Below, in pieces: positions 26,894-37,284 of a stretch of 64,000 bases of DNA. A model generated the notes under the pieces. The model did no database searches. It was given only the letters and a program-made list of their open reading frames with translations, and had not been told where the DNA came from. The DNA comes from Flavihumibacter sp. UBA7668. Its GTDB lineage: Bacteria; Bacteroidota; Bacteroidia; Chitinophagales; Chitinophagaceae. Numbering within the stretch: the first letter of the stretch is position 1; every line of letters begins with the position of its first letter. Made by a program: the position numbers and the translations under genes. Location: NCBI RefSeq assembly GCF_002483205.1, contig NZ_DLHM01000007.1, positions 926,091 to 990,090 on the forward strand. The letters are read 5' to 3'.

Positions 26894-28240
26894 ATGATTT
26901 CATCAGTTTCAAAAAAAACAGGGTTGGGTTTTGCGGCTTTATTGGTCTCTGCCGCATTGTTGGCACAATCCTATACACCATCAGCCGTTAACCTGGAAGC
27001 GAGAAAGACTTTTCAGGACAATAAATACGGGATGTTTATCCATTGGGGATTGTCCAGTATGCTTGGTGACGGTGAGTGGGTGATGAATAATCGCAATATA
27101 AAGAAAGCAGATTATCAGCGACTGCTGCCTGCTTTCTACCCCGCTCAGTTTGATGCGGAGAAGTGGGTGCAAACGGCAAAAAATGCCGGGATGAAATACA
27201 TCGTTTTTATCACCAGACACCACGATAGCTTTTCGAATTGGGATACCAACTATTCCGACTGGAAAATTACCAATACTCCATTTAAGCGGGATGTGTTGAA
27301 AGAACTGGCCGCTGCCTGTAAAAAAGAAGGAATCAAACTTGGCTTATATTATTCCACACTAGATTGGTATCGGGATGACTATCCGCATGAAACAGGCCGT
27401 ACGGGAAGAGGTACTGGTCGTACCGGAAAAGGAGATTACGCTTCTTACCTCCAGTTCATGAAAAATCAACTGACGGAATTGCTGACCAATTATGGAGAGA
27501 TTATGTCGATCTGGTTTGACGGGCATTGGGACCAGACGAATCCGGAAGGATCGCATGACCGATCTTCTCGTATTGACTGGCGGTATGATGAAATTTACAG
27601 CCTCATTCATTCCTTACAACCTCAATGTATGATTGGAAACAATCATCACCTGAGTCCGCTTCCCGGTGAAGATTTTCAAATGTTTGAACGTGATCTTCCG
27701 GGAGAGAACAAATCGGGATTAAGTTATCAGACAGCCTCGGATGAAGTACCGCTTGAAACCTGCGAAACCATTAATGGAGCGTGGGGATATAATATCACTG
27801 ACCGCAATTATAAAACAGTGAAGCAGGTGGTGCAATTATTGGTTGGTGCCGCCGGTAGAAATGCCAATTTGTTATTGAATGTGGGTCCCATGCCAAATGG
27901 ACAGATACAGCCGGAGTTTACAGATACACTGGCTGCTGCAGGTAAATGGCTGGAAGCCTATGCAGAAACAATTTATGGTACCAGAGGTGGTCCAATTGCA
28001 CCACAACCCTGGGGTGTAAGTACAAGAAAAGGAAATAAAATTTACCTGCATCTGTTCAAACAACCGTTTGGCAATATGATTTTGTTACCCGGATTCAAAG
28101 AAAAAGTGAAGAAGGTACAGGTCTTTATCAATCGTCAGCCGGTAAAGTTCAAACAACAGGCAGAGGGATTGATAATTTCAACAGAAGGAATTCAGTTTGA
28201 CAAGGCAGATGAAGTAATCCAAATAGAAGTAGGTTATTAA
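26894..28240 (+). CDS. GH29 alpha-L-fucosidase
   Basis: A 448-residue exported hydrolase with a signal peptide ending near ALLAQ. GH29 landmarks: KYGMFIHWGLSSM, YIVFITRHHDSFSNWDT, LGLYYSTLDWYRDDYP and IMSIWFDGHWDQ, with the probable catalytic nucleophile Asp209. Retaining GH29 enzymes release terminal alpha-L-fucose from glycans in the periplasm or at the surface. A conserved LLLNVGPMPNGQI block near residue 325 is also typical. The acid/base residue is not clear by eye. The stop codon overlaps the convergent HTCS gene by four bases. It belongs to the PUL that follows. Confidence 0.93.
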   Translation: MISSVSKKTGLGFAALLVSAALLAQSYTPSAVNLEARKTFQDNKYGMFIHWGLSSMLGDGEWVMNNRNIKKADYQRLLPAFYPAQFDAEKWVQTAKNAGMKYIVFITRHHDSFSNWDTNYSDWKITNTPFKRDVLKELAAACKKEGIKLGLYYSTLDWYRDDYPHETGRTGRGTGRTGKGDYASYLQFMKNQLTELLTNYGEIMSIWFDGHWDQTNPEGSHDRSSRIDWRYDEIYSLIHSLQPQCMIGNNHHLSPLPGEDFQMFERDLPGENKSGLSYQTASDEVPLETCETINGAWGYNITDRNYKTVKQVVQLLVGAAGRNANLLLNVGPMPNGQIQPEFTDTLAAAGKWLEAYAETIYGTRGGPIAPQPWGVSTRKGNKIYLHLFKQPFGNMILLPGFKEKVKKVQVFINRQPVKFKQQAEGLIISTEGIQFDKADEVIQIEVGY

Positions 28241-31200
28241 ATTACTCCGCTGTTTTTTTCGATGTATTCGGTGGGATTAACACCGAATACTTTTTTGAAT
28301 TCCTTACTGAAATATTTACGATCCGAGAAGCCAACAGCATAGGCTATTTCGTACACAGCCAATTCTTTTTGCAAAAGCAGACGGGCCGCTTTTTTCAGTC
28401 GGACCGATTTGATAAAATCATTAATGGACTGTCCGGTCATCGATTTTATTTTCCGGTATAATACAGTCTGGCTCATGGTTGATTTTTCTGCCAGCATACC
28501 TACGCCAAATTGTGGATCATCCAGATTTTCTTCAATAAGTCCGACTATTCTAAGCAGAAAGGTTTCGTCCGTTTTATTCTGTGAAATCGTTTGGATGATG
28601 GTTTCCTTACTGGCCGATCCCAATTGAAGCTGAAACCAGTTTCTTAATTTTTCCCTTGATTGAATCAGGTTATTAACCTGTAATTCCAACAGTCGGGTAC
28701 TGAATGGTTTTGTCAGGTAGACATCAGCTCCGGTTTCCAATCCTTCTACCTGTTCGGAAGGTGTTGTTTTTGCAGTAAGCAGGATTACAGGAATATGACT
28801 GGTCCTTGGATCGGTTTTTAAGGTTCTGCAGAAACTAAAACCATCCATCTGTGGCATCATCACATCACTGATTATAATATCTGGTACAATGCTCATTGCT
28901 TTTTCCAACCCTGCTGCCCCATTTTTTTCCTGAATAATCCGATAGTGATTACCCAGACTTTCTGCAATCAAACGACGGATTTCTTCATTATCATCAACTA
29001 CCAGTAAGGTTGGTAAAGTATCTGAAACCGGTTGTTCATCAATTGCGTCAGGAGCAGTTGAAATTGGTTCTGAAACATGCGCTGTTTTCAATGCAGGCTG
29101 AATTTGTTCATCTGTGAAATGACTCCTGCCTTTCTGTAGACGAATTATAAAACTGGTTGAACCAGGCTCTTCTGAAGTAGCCTGCCTGCTTGTTACAGAT
29201 AGCGAACCTTTGTGCAATTCAACGATGCTTTTTGAGAGAGCAAGCCCAATACCGTATCCTGTATTTTGAAGTCCATGATCATTTACCTGAAAAAAATTAG
29301 AAAAAAGCTTAGGAAGGAATTCCGGAGCAATACCTTTTCCGTTATCGCGGAAAGTCAACAGCAGTTCCGATTCGTTCTGCTCCAGGAGAATTTCAATTTT
29401 TCCTTTTTCAGGTGTGAATTTGACCGCATTGATAAGCAGGTTAAAAAAAACTTTTTTCAATTGTTCTGCATCGATCCATGCCCTTACATCTGCATCCTGT
29501 GGAATCAACTGGCTGGAAATCTTTTTTGCATAAATATATTCCTGCATAGATTCAATAACTTCCTGAACAAGAGGAGCCAACGAATATTCCCGTACACGGA
29601 TTTGCAGGTGATTGGTTTCTGCCTTCCTGAAGTCAAGTAATTCTCTAACCAACAATAACAGGCGCTCGGCATTGGATTTAACAGTGCTTAGTTTTTCCTG
29701 TACCAATGGATTATTTTTTTCAAGACGGATAAGGTTCTCCACCGGTCCCATAATCAGCGTCAGGTGGGTTTGAATTTCATGTGATACATTGGTGAAAAAA
29801 TTCAGTTTCACCTGGTGCAGGTCGTTTTCTTTTTTAAGTAAGGCCTGCATGAAAAAATAACGGGTGGTTAGTAATATTAAGCCTGTAATCCCCACCGCAT
29901 ACAATAGATAGGCCCACCATGATTTCCAAAAAGGAGGACGAATGGATATTTGCAATGCAGCCGGATCACTCCAGGTGCCATCGTTATTGGCACCTTTAAC
30001 CAATAATTTATAGGAGCCGGGTGGAAGGTTATTAAAGCTGGCGGAAGCAGAGTTGGTTTCAATCCAGTTATTATCTAATCCCTCCAGCTTATAGGCGTAT
30101 TTATTTTTTTCCGGTTTAATAAAATTCAGAAGTGAAAATTCAATGCTGAAACTACTTTGATCCGGGCCGAAAGAAATCTTTTTGGTGTAACCTATTGATT
30201 GTTTTAGTAATCCGGATGCATCACCAATGGCAACCGGCTTATTGAATAAGCGGATATCAGTAAATGCAATAGTTGCTTTTTCCTGATTGTTTTTAATTTG
30301 TGCAGGATTAAACATGGTGAAACCTTTGATACTGCCAAATAGTAATTCTTTATCTGCATTCAGGATTGAAGCATTGTAGTTGTATTCATTTGATGGCAGT
30401 CCGTCGTTGGTTGTATAACTGTTTAGTGTAAACGAATCCGGATCCATTCGCACCAGTCCATTTGCAGTACTAACCCAGATCTGCCCGTATAAATCTTCCT
30501 GAATACTAAGGATATTGTTATTGGGTAGTCCTTCTTCGGTTGTGATACGGTCGAGGGCTCCTGATTCGGGTCTGTACCTTAGTAATCCCTGATAATTCAT
30601 TCCGATCCATAAGCGCCCTTTGCTGTCTTCAAACAGGCAATTGATATTATCTCTTAACCATTCGGGGTATTGTACAGATTTCAGGTTCTGCAAACTGTAT
30701 TTCCCTTCCTTATCTGGAATAGCTAGATAAAGTCCATTTGTAGAGGCAATCCAGATCCGATTATTTCTTCCCGCGAGTATGGATTTTATATGCGAGTTGA
30801 GTGGCGTTGGAAGCACTTCCAGCGTTTCTTCCATAAGTTTATTGTTGGAGAATCGGGCAATCAATAATCCGGTATTTTTTGCAATCCATAATCGTCCCCA
30901 TGGATCTTCCTCAAAATCCAGAATTTCGACAGTGAAACGTTGCGGATTGCTCACATCGTGGAAGAAATGAAGGAAATCGCGGGTGGAAGGTTGGAATAAA
31001 TTGATGCCTCCGCCATGGGTGCCGATCCAAACTCGTTGTTCTTTATCAAGAAAGACAGATTTTACGAGATTGGATCCGATTGACAGGGGATTATCGGGTT
31101 GATGTTTGAAGCTGTTGAACCGACCTGATTGAGCGTCAAAATAATTCAATCCACCGCCTTCTGTTCCAATCCAGTAATTTTTTTCTGCATCCTGTTGAAA

Positions 31201-32295
31201 GGAAGAGACTACGTTATTACTCAGGCTATTGGGAAGATTCCCTGCCTGGAAATTTTGGAATGGCTGGTTATCGGAATAGGCGATATTAACGCCACCGAAA
31301 TAGGTACCGACCCATATGGAGCCTGTTTTATCGCGGAAAATACTATGTACGGAATTTTGACTCAGGCTGAAACTGTTACCCGGGTCATTTTGGAGGAGTG
31401 TTCCTTTCAGGGTAGCCGGGTCTACAAGGTAAATGCCTTCCAATGTACCAATCCAGAAACGACCTTTTTGATCAGGCACAATTTTTCGAACGTTGTTACT
31501 GGGTAATCCTTCTTTAAATCCAAGGGATTCAAAACTTTCCTTTACAGGATCAAACAAATAGATGCCGAGGTGTTGCGTGGCCAGCCAGATTTTTCCATCG
31601 GGCCCTTCCTGTAGTGCAGTAACCGGCATTTCATTATGAATGTATTTATTCTGGTAGTGTTTGAAGGGGTAGGGTTCAGAATCCGGATCCACTTTTAATA
31701 ATCCCTGTGATGTTCCAACCCATAATGTACCCCGTTTGTCTTCAAAAATGGTTCGAACCTGAAAAGAAGTAAACAGGCTTCGATATTGTTCGGGGTGATC
31801 CTGATCGAAAACTGCCAATCCTTTGTTTGTTCCAATCCAGATTCTGGATTTTCTGTCTTCAAAAATACTGTGAATGGCAGCGGAGTTCAGTGGAATCGCT
31901 TCCGGTTTTGGCAACAAAGGGGCTTTGCGAAAATGATCAGTTTCGGGTTGGTAGATGCATAATCCGGCCTGTGTTCCTACCCAAAAGTTTCCTTTTGAAT
32001 CACTTAATAGAGAGAGGATATAATTCTCGGGTAATGTTGAGCTATCTCCGGGTTTGGCATGGTATTGACGGAATCCGGTGCCATCATAGCGGTTGAGTCC
32101 ATATCGGGTTCCCATCCAGATAAAGCCGGTTTTGTCCTGTGCTATGGCGAGTACAGAATTCTGGCTCAGCCCATTTTCAACTGTGAGGTGATTAAAGGCG
32201 ATTTGCTGTGCTTTTCCGGGAAATGGCAACAGAAACCCAAAAAGGAAAAGCAGTCGGCTCAACCAGCGAATTGTATGGCAGCAGTGGATCCTCAT
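28237..32295 (-). CDS. Hybrid two-component system regulator (HTCS) of a polysaccharide utilisation locus
   Basis: A 1352-residue membrane sensor-regulator in one chain. After a signal peptide come about 14 two-component propeller repeats (such as FIWMGTRYGLNRYDG, WVGTQAGLCIYQPE), a Y_Y_Y domain (about 705-785) and a membrane helix (WWAYLLYAVGITGLILL). The cytoplasmic part has a HisKA domain with His839 in VSHEIQTHLTLI (His replaces the common Pro), a HATPase domain (NLLINAVKFTPEKG, DNGKGIAPEF), a receiver domain with phospho-acceptor Asp1144 in SDVMMP, and an AraC helix-turn-helix pair (about 1255-1345). HTCS proteins sense released oligosaccharides in the periplasm and activate the neighbouring susCD operon, which is divergent here. 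Confidence 0.97.
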   Translation of the reverse strand: MRIHCCHTIRWLSRLLFLFGFLLPFPGKAQQIAFNHLTVENGLSQNSVLAIAQDKTGFIWMGTRYGLNRYDGTGFRQYHAKPGDSSTLPENYILSLLSDSKGNFWVGTQAGLCIYQPETDHFRKAPLLPKPEAIPLNSAAIHSIFEDRKSRIWIGTNKGLAVFDQDHPEQYRSLFTSFQVRTIFEDKRGTLWVGTSQGLLKVDPDSEPYPFKHYQNKYIHNEMPVTALQEGPDGKIWLATQHLGIYLFDPVKESFESLGFKEGLPSNNVRKIVPDQKGRFWIGTLEGIYLVDPATLKGTLLQNDPGNSFSLSQNSVHSIFRDKTGSIWVGTYFGGVNIAYSDNQPFQNFQAGNLPNSLSNNVVSSFQQDAEKNYWIGTEGGGLNYFDAQSGRFNSFKHQPDNPLSIGSNLVKSVFLDKEQRVWIGTHGGGINLFQPSTRDFLHFFHDVSNPQRFTVEILDFEEDPWGRLWIAKNTGLLIARFSNNKLMEETLEVLPTPLNSHIKSILAGRNNRIWIASTNGLYLAIPDKEGKYSLQNLKSVQYPEWLRDNINCLFEDSKGRLWIGMNYQGLLRYRPESGALDRITTEEGLPNNNILSIQEDLYGQIWVSTANGLVRMDPDSFTLNSYTTNDGLPSNEYNYNASILNADKELLFGSIKGFTMFNPAQIKNNQEKATIAFTDIRLFNKPVAIGDASGLLKQSIGYTKKISFGPDQSSFSIEFSLLNFIKPEKNKYAYKLEGLDNNWIETNSASASFNNLPPGSYKLLVKGANNDGTWSDPAALQISIRPPFWKSWWAYLLYAVGITGLILLTTRYFFMQALLKKENDLHQVKLNFFTNVSHEIQTHLTLIMGPVENLIRLEKNNPLVQEKLSTVKSNAERLLLLVRELLDFRKAETNHLQIRVREYSLAPLVQEVIESMQEYIYAKKISSQLIPQDADVRAWIDAEQLKKVFFNLLINAVKFTPEKGKIEILLEQNESELLLTFRDNGKGIAPEFLPKLFSNFFQVNDHGLQNTGYGIGLALSKSIVELHKGSLSVTSRQATSEEPGSTSFIIRLQKGRSHFTDEQIQPALKTAHVSEPISTAPDAIDEQPVSDTLPTLLVVDDNEEIRRLIAESLGNHYRIIQEKNGAAGLEKAMSIVPDIIISDVMMPQMDGFSFCRTLKTDPRTSHIPVILLTAKTTPSEQVEGLETGADVYLTKPFSTRLLELQVNNLIQSREKLRNWFQLQLGSASKETIIQTISQNKTDETFLLRIVGLIEENLDDPQFGVGMLAEKSTMSQTVLYRKIKSMTGQSINDFIKSVRLKKAARLLLQKELAVYEIAYAVGFSDRKYFSKEFKKVFGVNPTEYIEKNSGVI

Positions 32296-32430
32296 CCGAA
32301 ACTTAAATGTAGTGGATCGGGCAGAATTTTTACCCCGGCGGTTGAAATTTCCCCCTGTTTTCAGTTGCCGCGACTGATAATTACCCCTTCAAACACCGGA
32401 ATCAACCCCTTATTTAGGGCTGTATCAGAA

Positions 32431-32438
32431 CATATTTG
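32431..32438 (+). promoter_or_regulatory. Candidate -7 box for the PUL susCD operon
   Basis: CATATTTG differs from TAnnTTTG by one base. It lies 42 bases before susC, in the divergent 184-base region shared with the HTCS gene, where activator binding would be expected. No good -33 element is seen, as expected for an activated promoter. No direct repeat obvious enough to call the operator was found. Confidence 0.35.
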
Positions 32439-32479
32439 TACCGCTAACGATAACTGTATAAAAAACTAAAACTCTGCTT

Positions 32480-35400
32480 ATGCGTATGTTTCACCACGCA
32501 AAACGAATTGTCCTACTGCTTGCCTGTCCACTTCTATTGTGGGCACAGGACAAAAAAATCTCCGGTGTAGTTCGGGATGTTTCCGGCCAGCCGGTTCCCG
32601 GGGCCACAATTCAGGTTAAAAATTCCAGTAAAGCTACCCGTGCTGATGAACAGGGCCGATTTGAGCTGACGACTGGTCCGGGTTCTGTGTTGGTTATCAG
32701 TTCCATCAATTTCGAAAAAGCCGAATTGAGGGTTGGCGATCAAACCACCATTGGAGTGGTACTGACGAGTCAGCAAAACTCCCTGGAAAATGTGGTTGTT
32801 ATCGGATATGGCACGCAGAAAAAGGCGAACCTGACCGGTGCGGTTTCTACGGTAAGTGGCAAACAATTGGAAGACAGGCCGGTTACCAATACGGTGGCAG
32901 CTTTACAGGGAACGGCACCCGGATTGGTCATTACCCGATCCAGTGGTCAACCGGGCGCTGAGGGCTACGACCTCAATATCCGGGGAGCATCCTCGGTAAA
33001 CGGGTCGAATAGTCCGTTGGTGGTGATTGATGGCGTGGAAGGTGATCTATCCTTATTGAATCCAAATGATATTGAGAGCATCTCCGTATTGAAAGATGCG
33101 GCAGCGGCATCCATTTTTGGGGCAAAAGCGGCAGATGGGGTAATCATCGTTACAACAAAAAAAGGGACGAGCGGGAAAACTGTTCTGAGTTATTCAGGGA
33201 TTTATTCCGTGAACCATGCTTTTGGTATACCGGAGCGATTGCATTCCTGGGAAGAAGCGGAATTATCGAATGAAGCACGCCTGAATGCCGGACAAACACC
33301 TTTGTGGACACAGGAGCAGATCGATATGATGCGCGATCCAAATGTGAATTATATCATCAATCCGGCTAACCCGAATGCCTACCAGTATTTTTATGATATT
33401 GACCAAATCGGGTTGTTGATGCGTCGGAATACCAGCAGTCAGAATCATAATCTGGCAGTTCGTGGGGGAAATGAAAAGACCCAGTATTTATTCTCCTTTG
33501 GTTATTTTGATCAGAATGGTGTATTCAAATTTGGTCCGGATGGAACCAGCCGCTACAATGCCCGCGCAAACATCACTACAAAGTTTAATACTATTTTTAG
33601 CCTGGATAGCCGGATACAATTCAGTCAGGGTAAAACAATGGCGCCGAGTTCCAGTGCCAATGGAGATTACGGGCTCTTTTATAATATTTACCAGCAGCGA
33701 ACCCTGAATCCGATTTTTCTTCCTGAATCAGGAGATACCAAATATGCTTCAGGTGCCAATGCGGCAACTTATGCTACATTGAAAGATGGAGGTTATAATG
33801 AGCGGATACAGCGGAATATGGATGCCGTGTTTACATTGAAGGCCGAGAATATAATTCGTGGTTTATCACTGCGAATGATTTATAATCCACGTTTGAACAG
33901 TGATAATACGGATATTTTCGCTCGGCAGATTCCATTGTATGATTTGCGTGCAACGCCCGCATCCTTTATAAATAATCCGAATAGTATAACCAAGCGAAGA
34001 GTTACCACATTTAGTCATAATGTGCAGGCGCTTGCTGATTATGACTGGAAAATAGGAAAGAAGAATCGCTTTCATTTATTGGGGGGTTATCAGTATCAGT
34101 ATTATAACTATGATTATATCAGTTCTCAGGCAAGGGTGCTGGTGTCGAATGATGTACCATCTTTAAATTTTGGAAGTAACCCAACTGTTCCACCGATAGT
34201 AGGTGATAATATTCAAACCAACGCATGGGTATCGGTATTCGGGCGACTGAATTATACATTTGATGACAAGTATATTTTTGAAGCGAATCTGCGCAGGGAT
34301 GGTTCATCCAAACTGGCACCGGGCTATCGGTATAAAACCTTTCCTTCTTTTTCTGCGGGATGGAAGCTGGATAGGGAATCCTGGTTCGAAAATGCACTGC
34401 CTTTTTTCTCTGAATTTAAATTACGCGGATCATGGGGCCGGCTGGGAAATTCCAATGTATTGGGGAACTATGATTATATAGCAAGATTGGTAAATGGACC
34501 AACTTATCCTTTCAATAATGTGGCGAACCTGAGTTTGTATCAGCGTGATTTAGCATCCCCTGAAAAGGCCTGGGAAACGATTACCACTACCAATATTGGC
34601 TTGGATTTCGGGATCCTTAAAAACAGGCTGACAGGTAGTTTCGATTATTTTGTTCGTAAGAATGAAGACATGCTGGTGCAGGTAACCCTGCCGGCATTAT
34701 TAGGGGTAACACCATCCGCTACGAACTCTGCTTCTTTGAAATCATGGGGTTGGGAAGCGGCGTTGAACTGGAAAGATAAAATCGGTCAGTTCAGTTATTA
34801 TATAAGCGCCAATATTGCAGATAACCAGAATGAAGTTATCAGTTATAGTGGACGCAATGTAATTGGGGAGGGAATGAATTCCATTATAGAAGGCCATCCA
34901 TTGAATTCAATTTACGGATTCCGTTCGCTTGGCTATTTCCAGGATGCGGAAGATGTTACCAAATCAGCTTTTCAGGACAATCGCAGTGGTGCGGGTGATA
35001 TCAAATATGCTGATCTGGATGGAAGTGGCCGGATTGACGGAGGATTATTCCGTCCGGATAATCATGGAGATCTGGTTTATATGGGGAATACAACACCACG
35101 GTATACATTTGGGTCTACTATTGGGGCTGAGTACAAGGGCTTTGATTTTTCGATGTTTCTTCAGGGAGTGAGCGGGAGAAATATGCTGATTTATGCAAGG
35201 GCTGTATTACCATTAACCGAAAGCTGGAGACAGCCCTGGGAAGTGAATAAAGATTATTGGACACCGGAAAATACGGATGCACGATTTCCGCGCATGTATA
35301 TGGGAGGTACACACAATACAAGGGTGTCATCTCATTGGGTTCAGAATGCAGCTTATATCCGGTTGAAGAATCTTCAAATCGGTTATACATTACCGGCAGC

Positions 35401-35572
35401 AATAACACAGCGGGCAAAAATCAGCAAAGCAAGATTTTATTTTTCCGGACAGGATATCTGGGAATCTTCCAAAATGTGGTATAAATATTATGATCCGGAG
35501 AATCCTAACAATGCCAGTTTCAACTATCCCTTTTTCCGCTCTTATGCAGTGGGTCTTAACCTGACTTTCTAA
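32480..35572 (+). CDS. SusC/RagA family TonB-linked outer membrane receptor (PUL)
   Basis: A 1030-residue receptor with signal peptide (IVLLLACPLLLWAQ), a carboxypeptidase-regulatory-like domain (about 25-100), the marker NVVVIGYGTQKK, a plug (about 115-230: LNIRGASSVNGSNSPLVVIDG, SISVLKDAAAASIFGAKAADG) and a beta-barrel ending GLNLTF. It imports the oligosaccharides produced outside the cell together with the SusD protein encoded 17 bases downstream. No STN domain is present, consistent with control by the adjacent HTCS rather than by a sigma/anti-sigma pair. Confidence 0.96.
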   Translation: MRMFHHAKRIVLLLACPLLLWAQDKKISGVVRDVSGQPVPGATIQVKNSSKATRADEQGRFELTTGPGSVLVISSINFEKAELRVGDQTTIGVVLTSQQNSLENVVVIGYGTQKKANLTGAVSTVSGKQLEDRPVTNTVAALQGTAPGLVITRSSGQPGAEGYDLNIRGASSVNGSNSPLVVIDGVEGDLSLLNPNDIESISVLKDAAAASIFGAKAADGVIIVTTKKGTSGKTVLSYSGIYSVNHAFGIPERLHSWEEAELSNEARLNAGQTPLWTQEQIDMMRDPNVNYIINPANPNAYQYFYDIDQIGLLMRRNTSSQNHNLAVRGGNEKTQYLFSFGYFDQNGVFKFGPDGTSRYNARANITTKFNTIFSLDSRIQFSQGKTMAPSSSANGDYGLFYNIYQQRTLNPIFLPESGDTKYASGANAATYATLKDGGYNERIQRNMDAVFTLKAENIIRGLSLRMIYNPRLNSDNTDIFARQIPLYDLRATPASFINNPNSITKRRVTTFSHNVQALADYDWKIGKKNRFHLLGGYQYQYYNYDYISSQARVLVSNDVPSLNFGSNPTVPPIVGDNIQTNAWVSVFGRLNYTFDDKYIFEANLRRDGSSKLAPGYRYKTFPSFSAGWKLDRESWFENALPFFSEFKLRGSWGRLGNSNVLGNYDYIARLVNGPTYPFNNVANLSLYQRDLASPEKAWETITTTNIGLDFGILKNRLTGSFDYFVRKNEDMLVQVTLPALLGVTPSATNSASLKSWGWEAALNWKDKIGQFSYYISANIADNQNEVISYSGRNVIGEGMNSIIEGHPLNSIYGFRSLGYFQDAEDVTKSAFQDNRSGAGDIKYADLDGSGRIDGGLFRPDNHGDLVYMGNTTPRYTFGSTIGAEYKGFDFSMFLQGVSGRNMLIYARAVLPLTESWRQPWEVNKDYWTPENTDARFPRMYMGGTHNTRVSSHWVQNAAYIRLKNLQIGYTLPAAITQRAKISKARFYFSGQDIWESSKMWYKYYDPENPNNASFNYPFFRSYAVGLNLTF

Positions 35573-35589
35573 CGATTTAATGCATTAAA

Positions 35590-37266
35590 ATGAAAACATC
35601 AAGATATACCAATATAGCCATACTTGCAACTGGTCTTGCAATAGGAACAGCGGCTTGTAACAAACAACTCGATCAGGTACCACAAACAGACATTTCCGAT
35701 GCGGGTTTCTGGAACTCTGCCAATGATCTGGCCAATGCCTGTAATTATTTATATTCTTTTCTTCCCGGTTTTGGAGGTTCCTATACCTCCATTGCACCGG
35801 CAGCAACAACTTCTCCAACGGATAATATGTCGGATGATGCGTATTCCAATAGTGGTGCCAACCAGGTAAGTGATGGAAGCCGCCTGGCTCCTGCTACTAC
35901 GGCGGATTGGAATGATAATTACCGGCTGATTCGGGCTGCGAATAATATTCTGGAAAAATCTGTAAAAGTTGTTGCAGCCGAGGCAGAGATAAAAAAATAC
36001 CTGGGCGAAGCCCGGTTTTTCAGAGCCTATGCCTATTTTGAATTGGTAAAGCGCTTTGGAGATGTGCCGCTGGTAATGAGAACACTGGGATTAAATGATG
36101 AGCAATTGTTTAGTGCAAGAATTGATCGTGAAATTGTGCTGGATTCAGTTTATGCAGATTTGGATTATGCAGCTGTCAATTTACCTGCGCCTGGTGCACA
36201 GGTTGCAGCAGAATATGGCCGGATTACATCCACGGCTGCGCTTGCTTTAAAATCAAGAATCGGATTGTTTGAAGGAACCCGCCAGAAATTTCATGGCTAT
36301 GGCTCTTTTCAAAAACACCTTCAATTATCCATTGAAGCCAGTGATGCAGTTATTTCAGGAGGAAAACATCAATTGTTCCGATATGCTGCCAATCCGGATA
36401 GCAGTTATTATTTTCTGTTTCAGAATGCAGGAGAAGGTGCTGGAAATAAAGAGAATATTTTAGTTCGCTTATATGGCCAGAATGAAGCGAACAGTATAGC
36501 AGTTCATAATTGGGTACGGGCTACGCTGGAACAGGGACAAACGGTTCCTACCCGTGCCATTATGGATGCTTATCTTTATAAGGATGGATTACCTGCTGAT
36601 AAATCGCCATTGGTTCAGCCAATGACTGAAACACAGGCAGAGTTTATCAATCGGGATCCCCGGTTAACCATGACCGTTTTTAATCGAAACAGTTGGTTTA
36701 TCACGAATAACTATACGCCAACTTTCGCTTTTTCTCCAACAGGCTACAAGACAATGAAATATTTTATAGCAGCAGACTGGACACCCAATAAAAGTTATGT
36801 GGATCTGATGCTGATCCGATATGCCGAAGTGTTGCTGAATAATGCCGAAGCAAAATTTGAATTGAGTGAATCCATCAGTGATGCTGACCTGAACGCGACA
36901 GTAAATCTGGTACGCACCAGAGCAGGTATGCCGGCATTAACCAATGCATTTATTGCTGATAATGGATTGATCATGCGGGATGAAATTCGTCGGGAACGTA
37001 GAGTTGAACTGGCATTTGAGGGACACCGATATTGGGATCTGATCAGATGGAAACAGGCGGAAACGGAATTACCTAAAGCAGTTATTGGTTCCAAATATTT
37101 CCCAGCCGAACATGGAAATCTGAACCTTAATCTGGATGCCAATGGGTATGTAATTGTACAGGATGCGAGTAAACGTCAGTTCAATCCTTCCAGAGATTAT
37201 CTGTGGCCCCTGCCATTGCAGGAGCTGGGATTGAATATTAATATGACACCGAATCCGAATTGGTAA
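35590..37266 (+). CDS. SusD/RagB family glycan-binding lipoprotein (PUL)
   Basis: A 558-residue surface lipoprotein with lipidated Cys23 (GTAACNKQLDQVPQTDIS). SusD features: YLGEARFFRAYAYFELVKRFGDVPLV near 136-161, a C-terminal RTRAGMPAL and IRRERRVELAFEGHRYWDLIRW. It captures glycan for the paired SusC. The gene is followed after 18 bases by the GH88 gene, indicating one operon. Confidence 0.95.
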   Translation: MKTSRYTNIAILATGLAIGTAACNKQLDQVPQTDISDAGFWNSANDLANACNYLYSFLPGFGGSYTSIAPAATTSPTDNMSDDAYSNSGANQVSDGSRLAPATTADWNDNYRLIRAANNILEKSVKVVAAEAEIKKYLGEARFFRAYAYFELVKRFGDVPLVMRTLGLNDEQLFSARIDREIVLDSVYADLDYAAVNLPAPGAQVAAEYGRITSTAALALKSRIGLFEGTRQKFHGYGSFQKHLQLSIEASDAVISGGKHQLFRYAANPDSSYYFLFQNAGEGAGNKENILVRLYGQNEANSIAVHNWVRATLEQGQTVPTRAIMDAYLYKDGLPADKSPLVQPMTETQAEFINRDPRLTMTVFNRNSWFITNNYTPTFAFSPTGYKTMKYFIAADWTPNKSYVDLMLIRYAEVLLNNAEAKFELSESISDADLNATVNLVRTRAGMPALTNAFIADNGLIMRDEIRRERRVELAFEGHRYWDLIRWKQAETELPKAVIGSKYFPAEHGNLNLNLDANGYVIVQDASKRQFNPSRDYLWPLPLQELGLNINMTPNPNW

Positions 37267-37284
37267 AACGGTAAATAAAACCGG

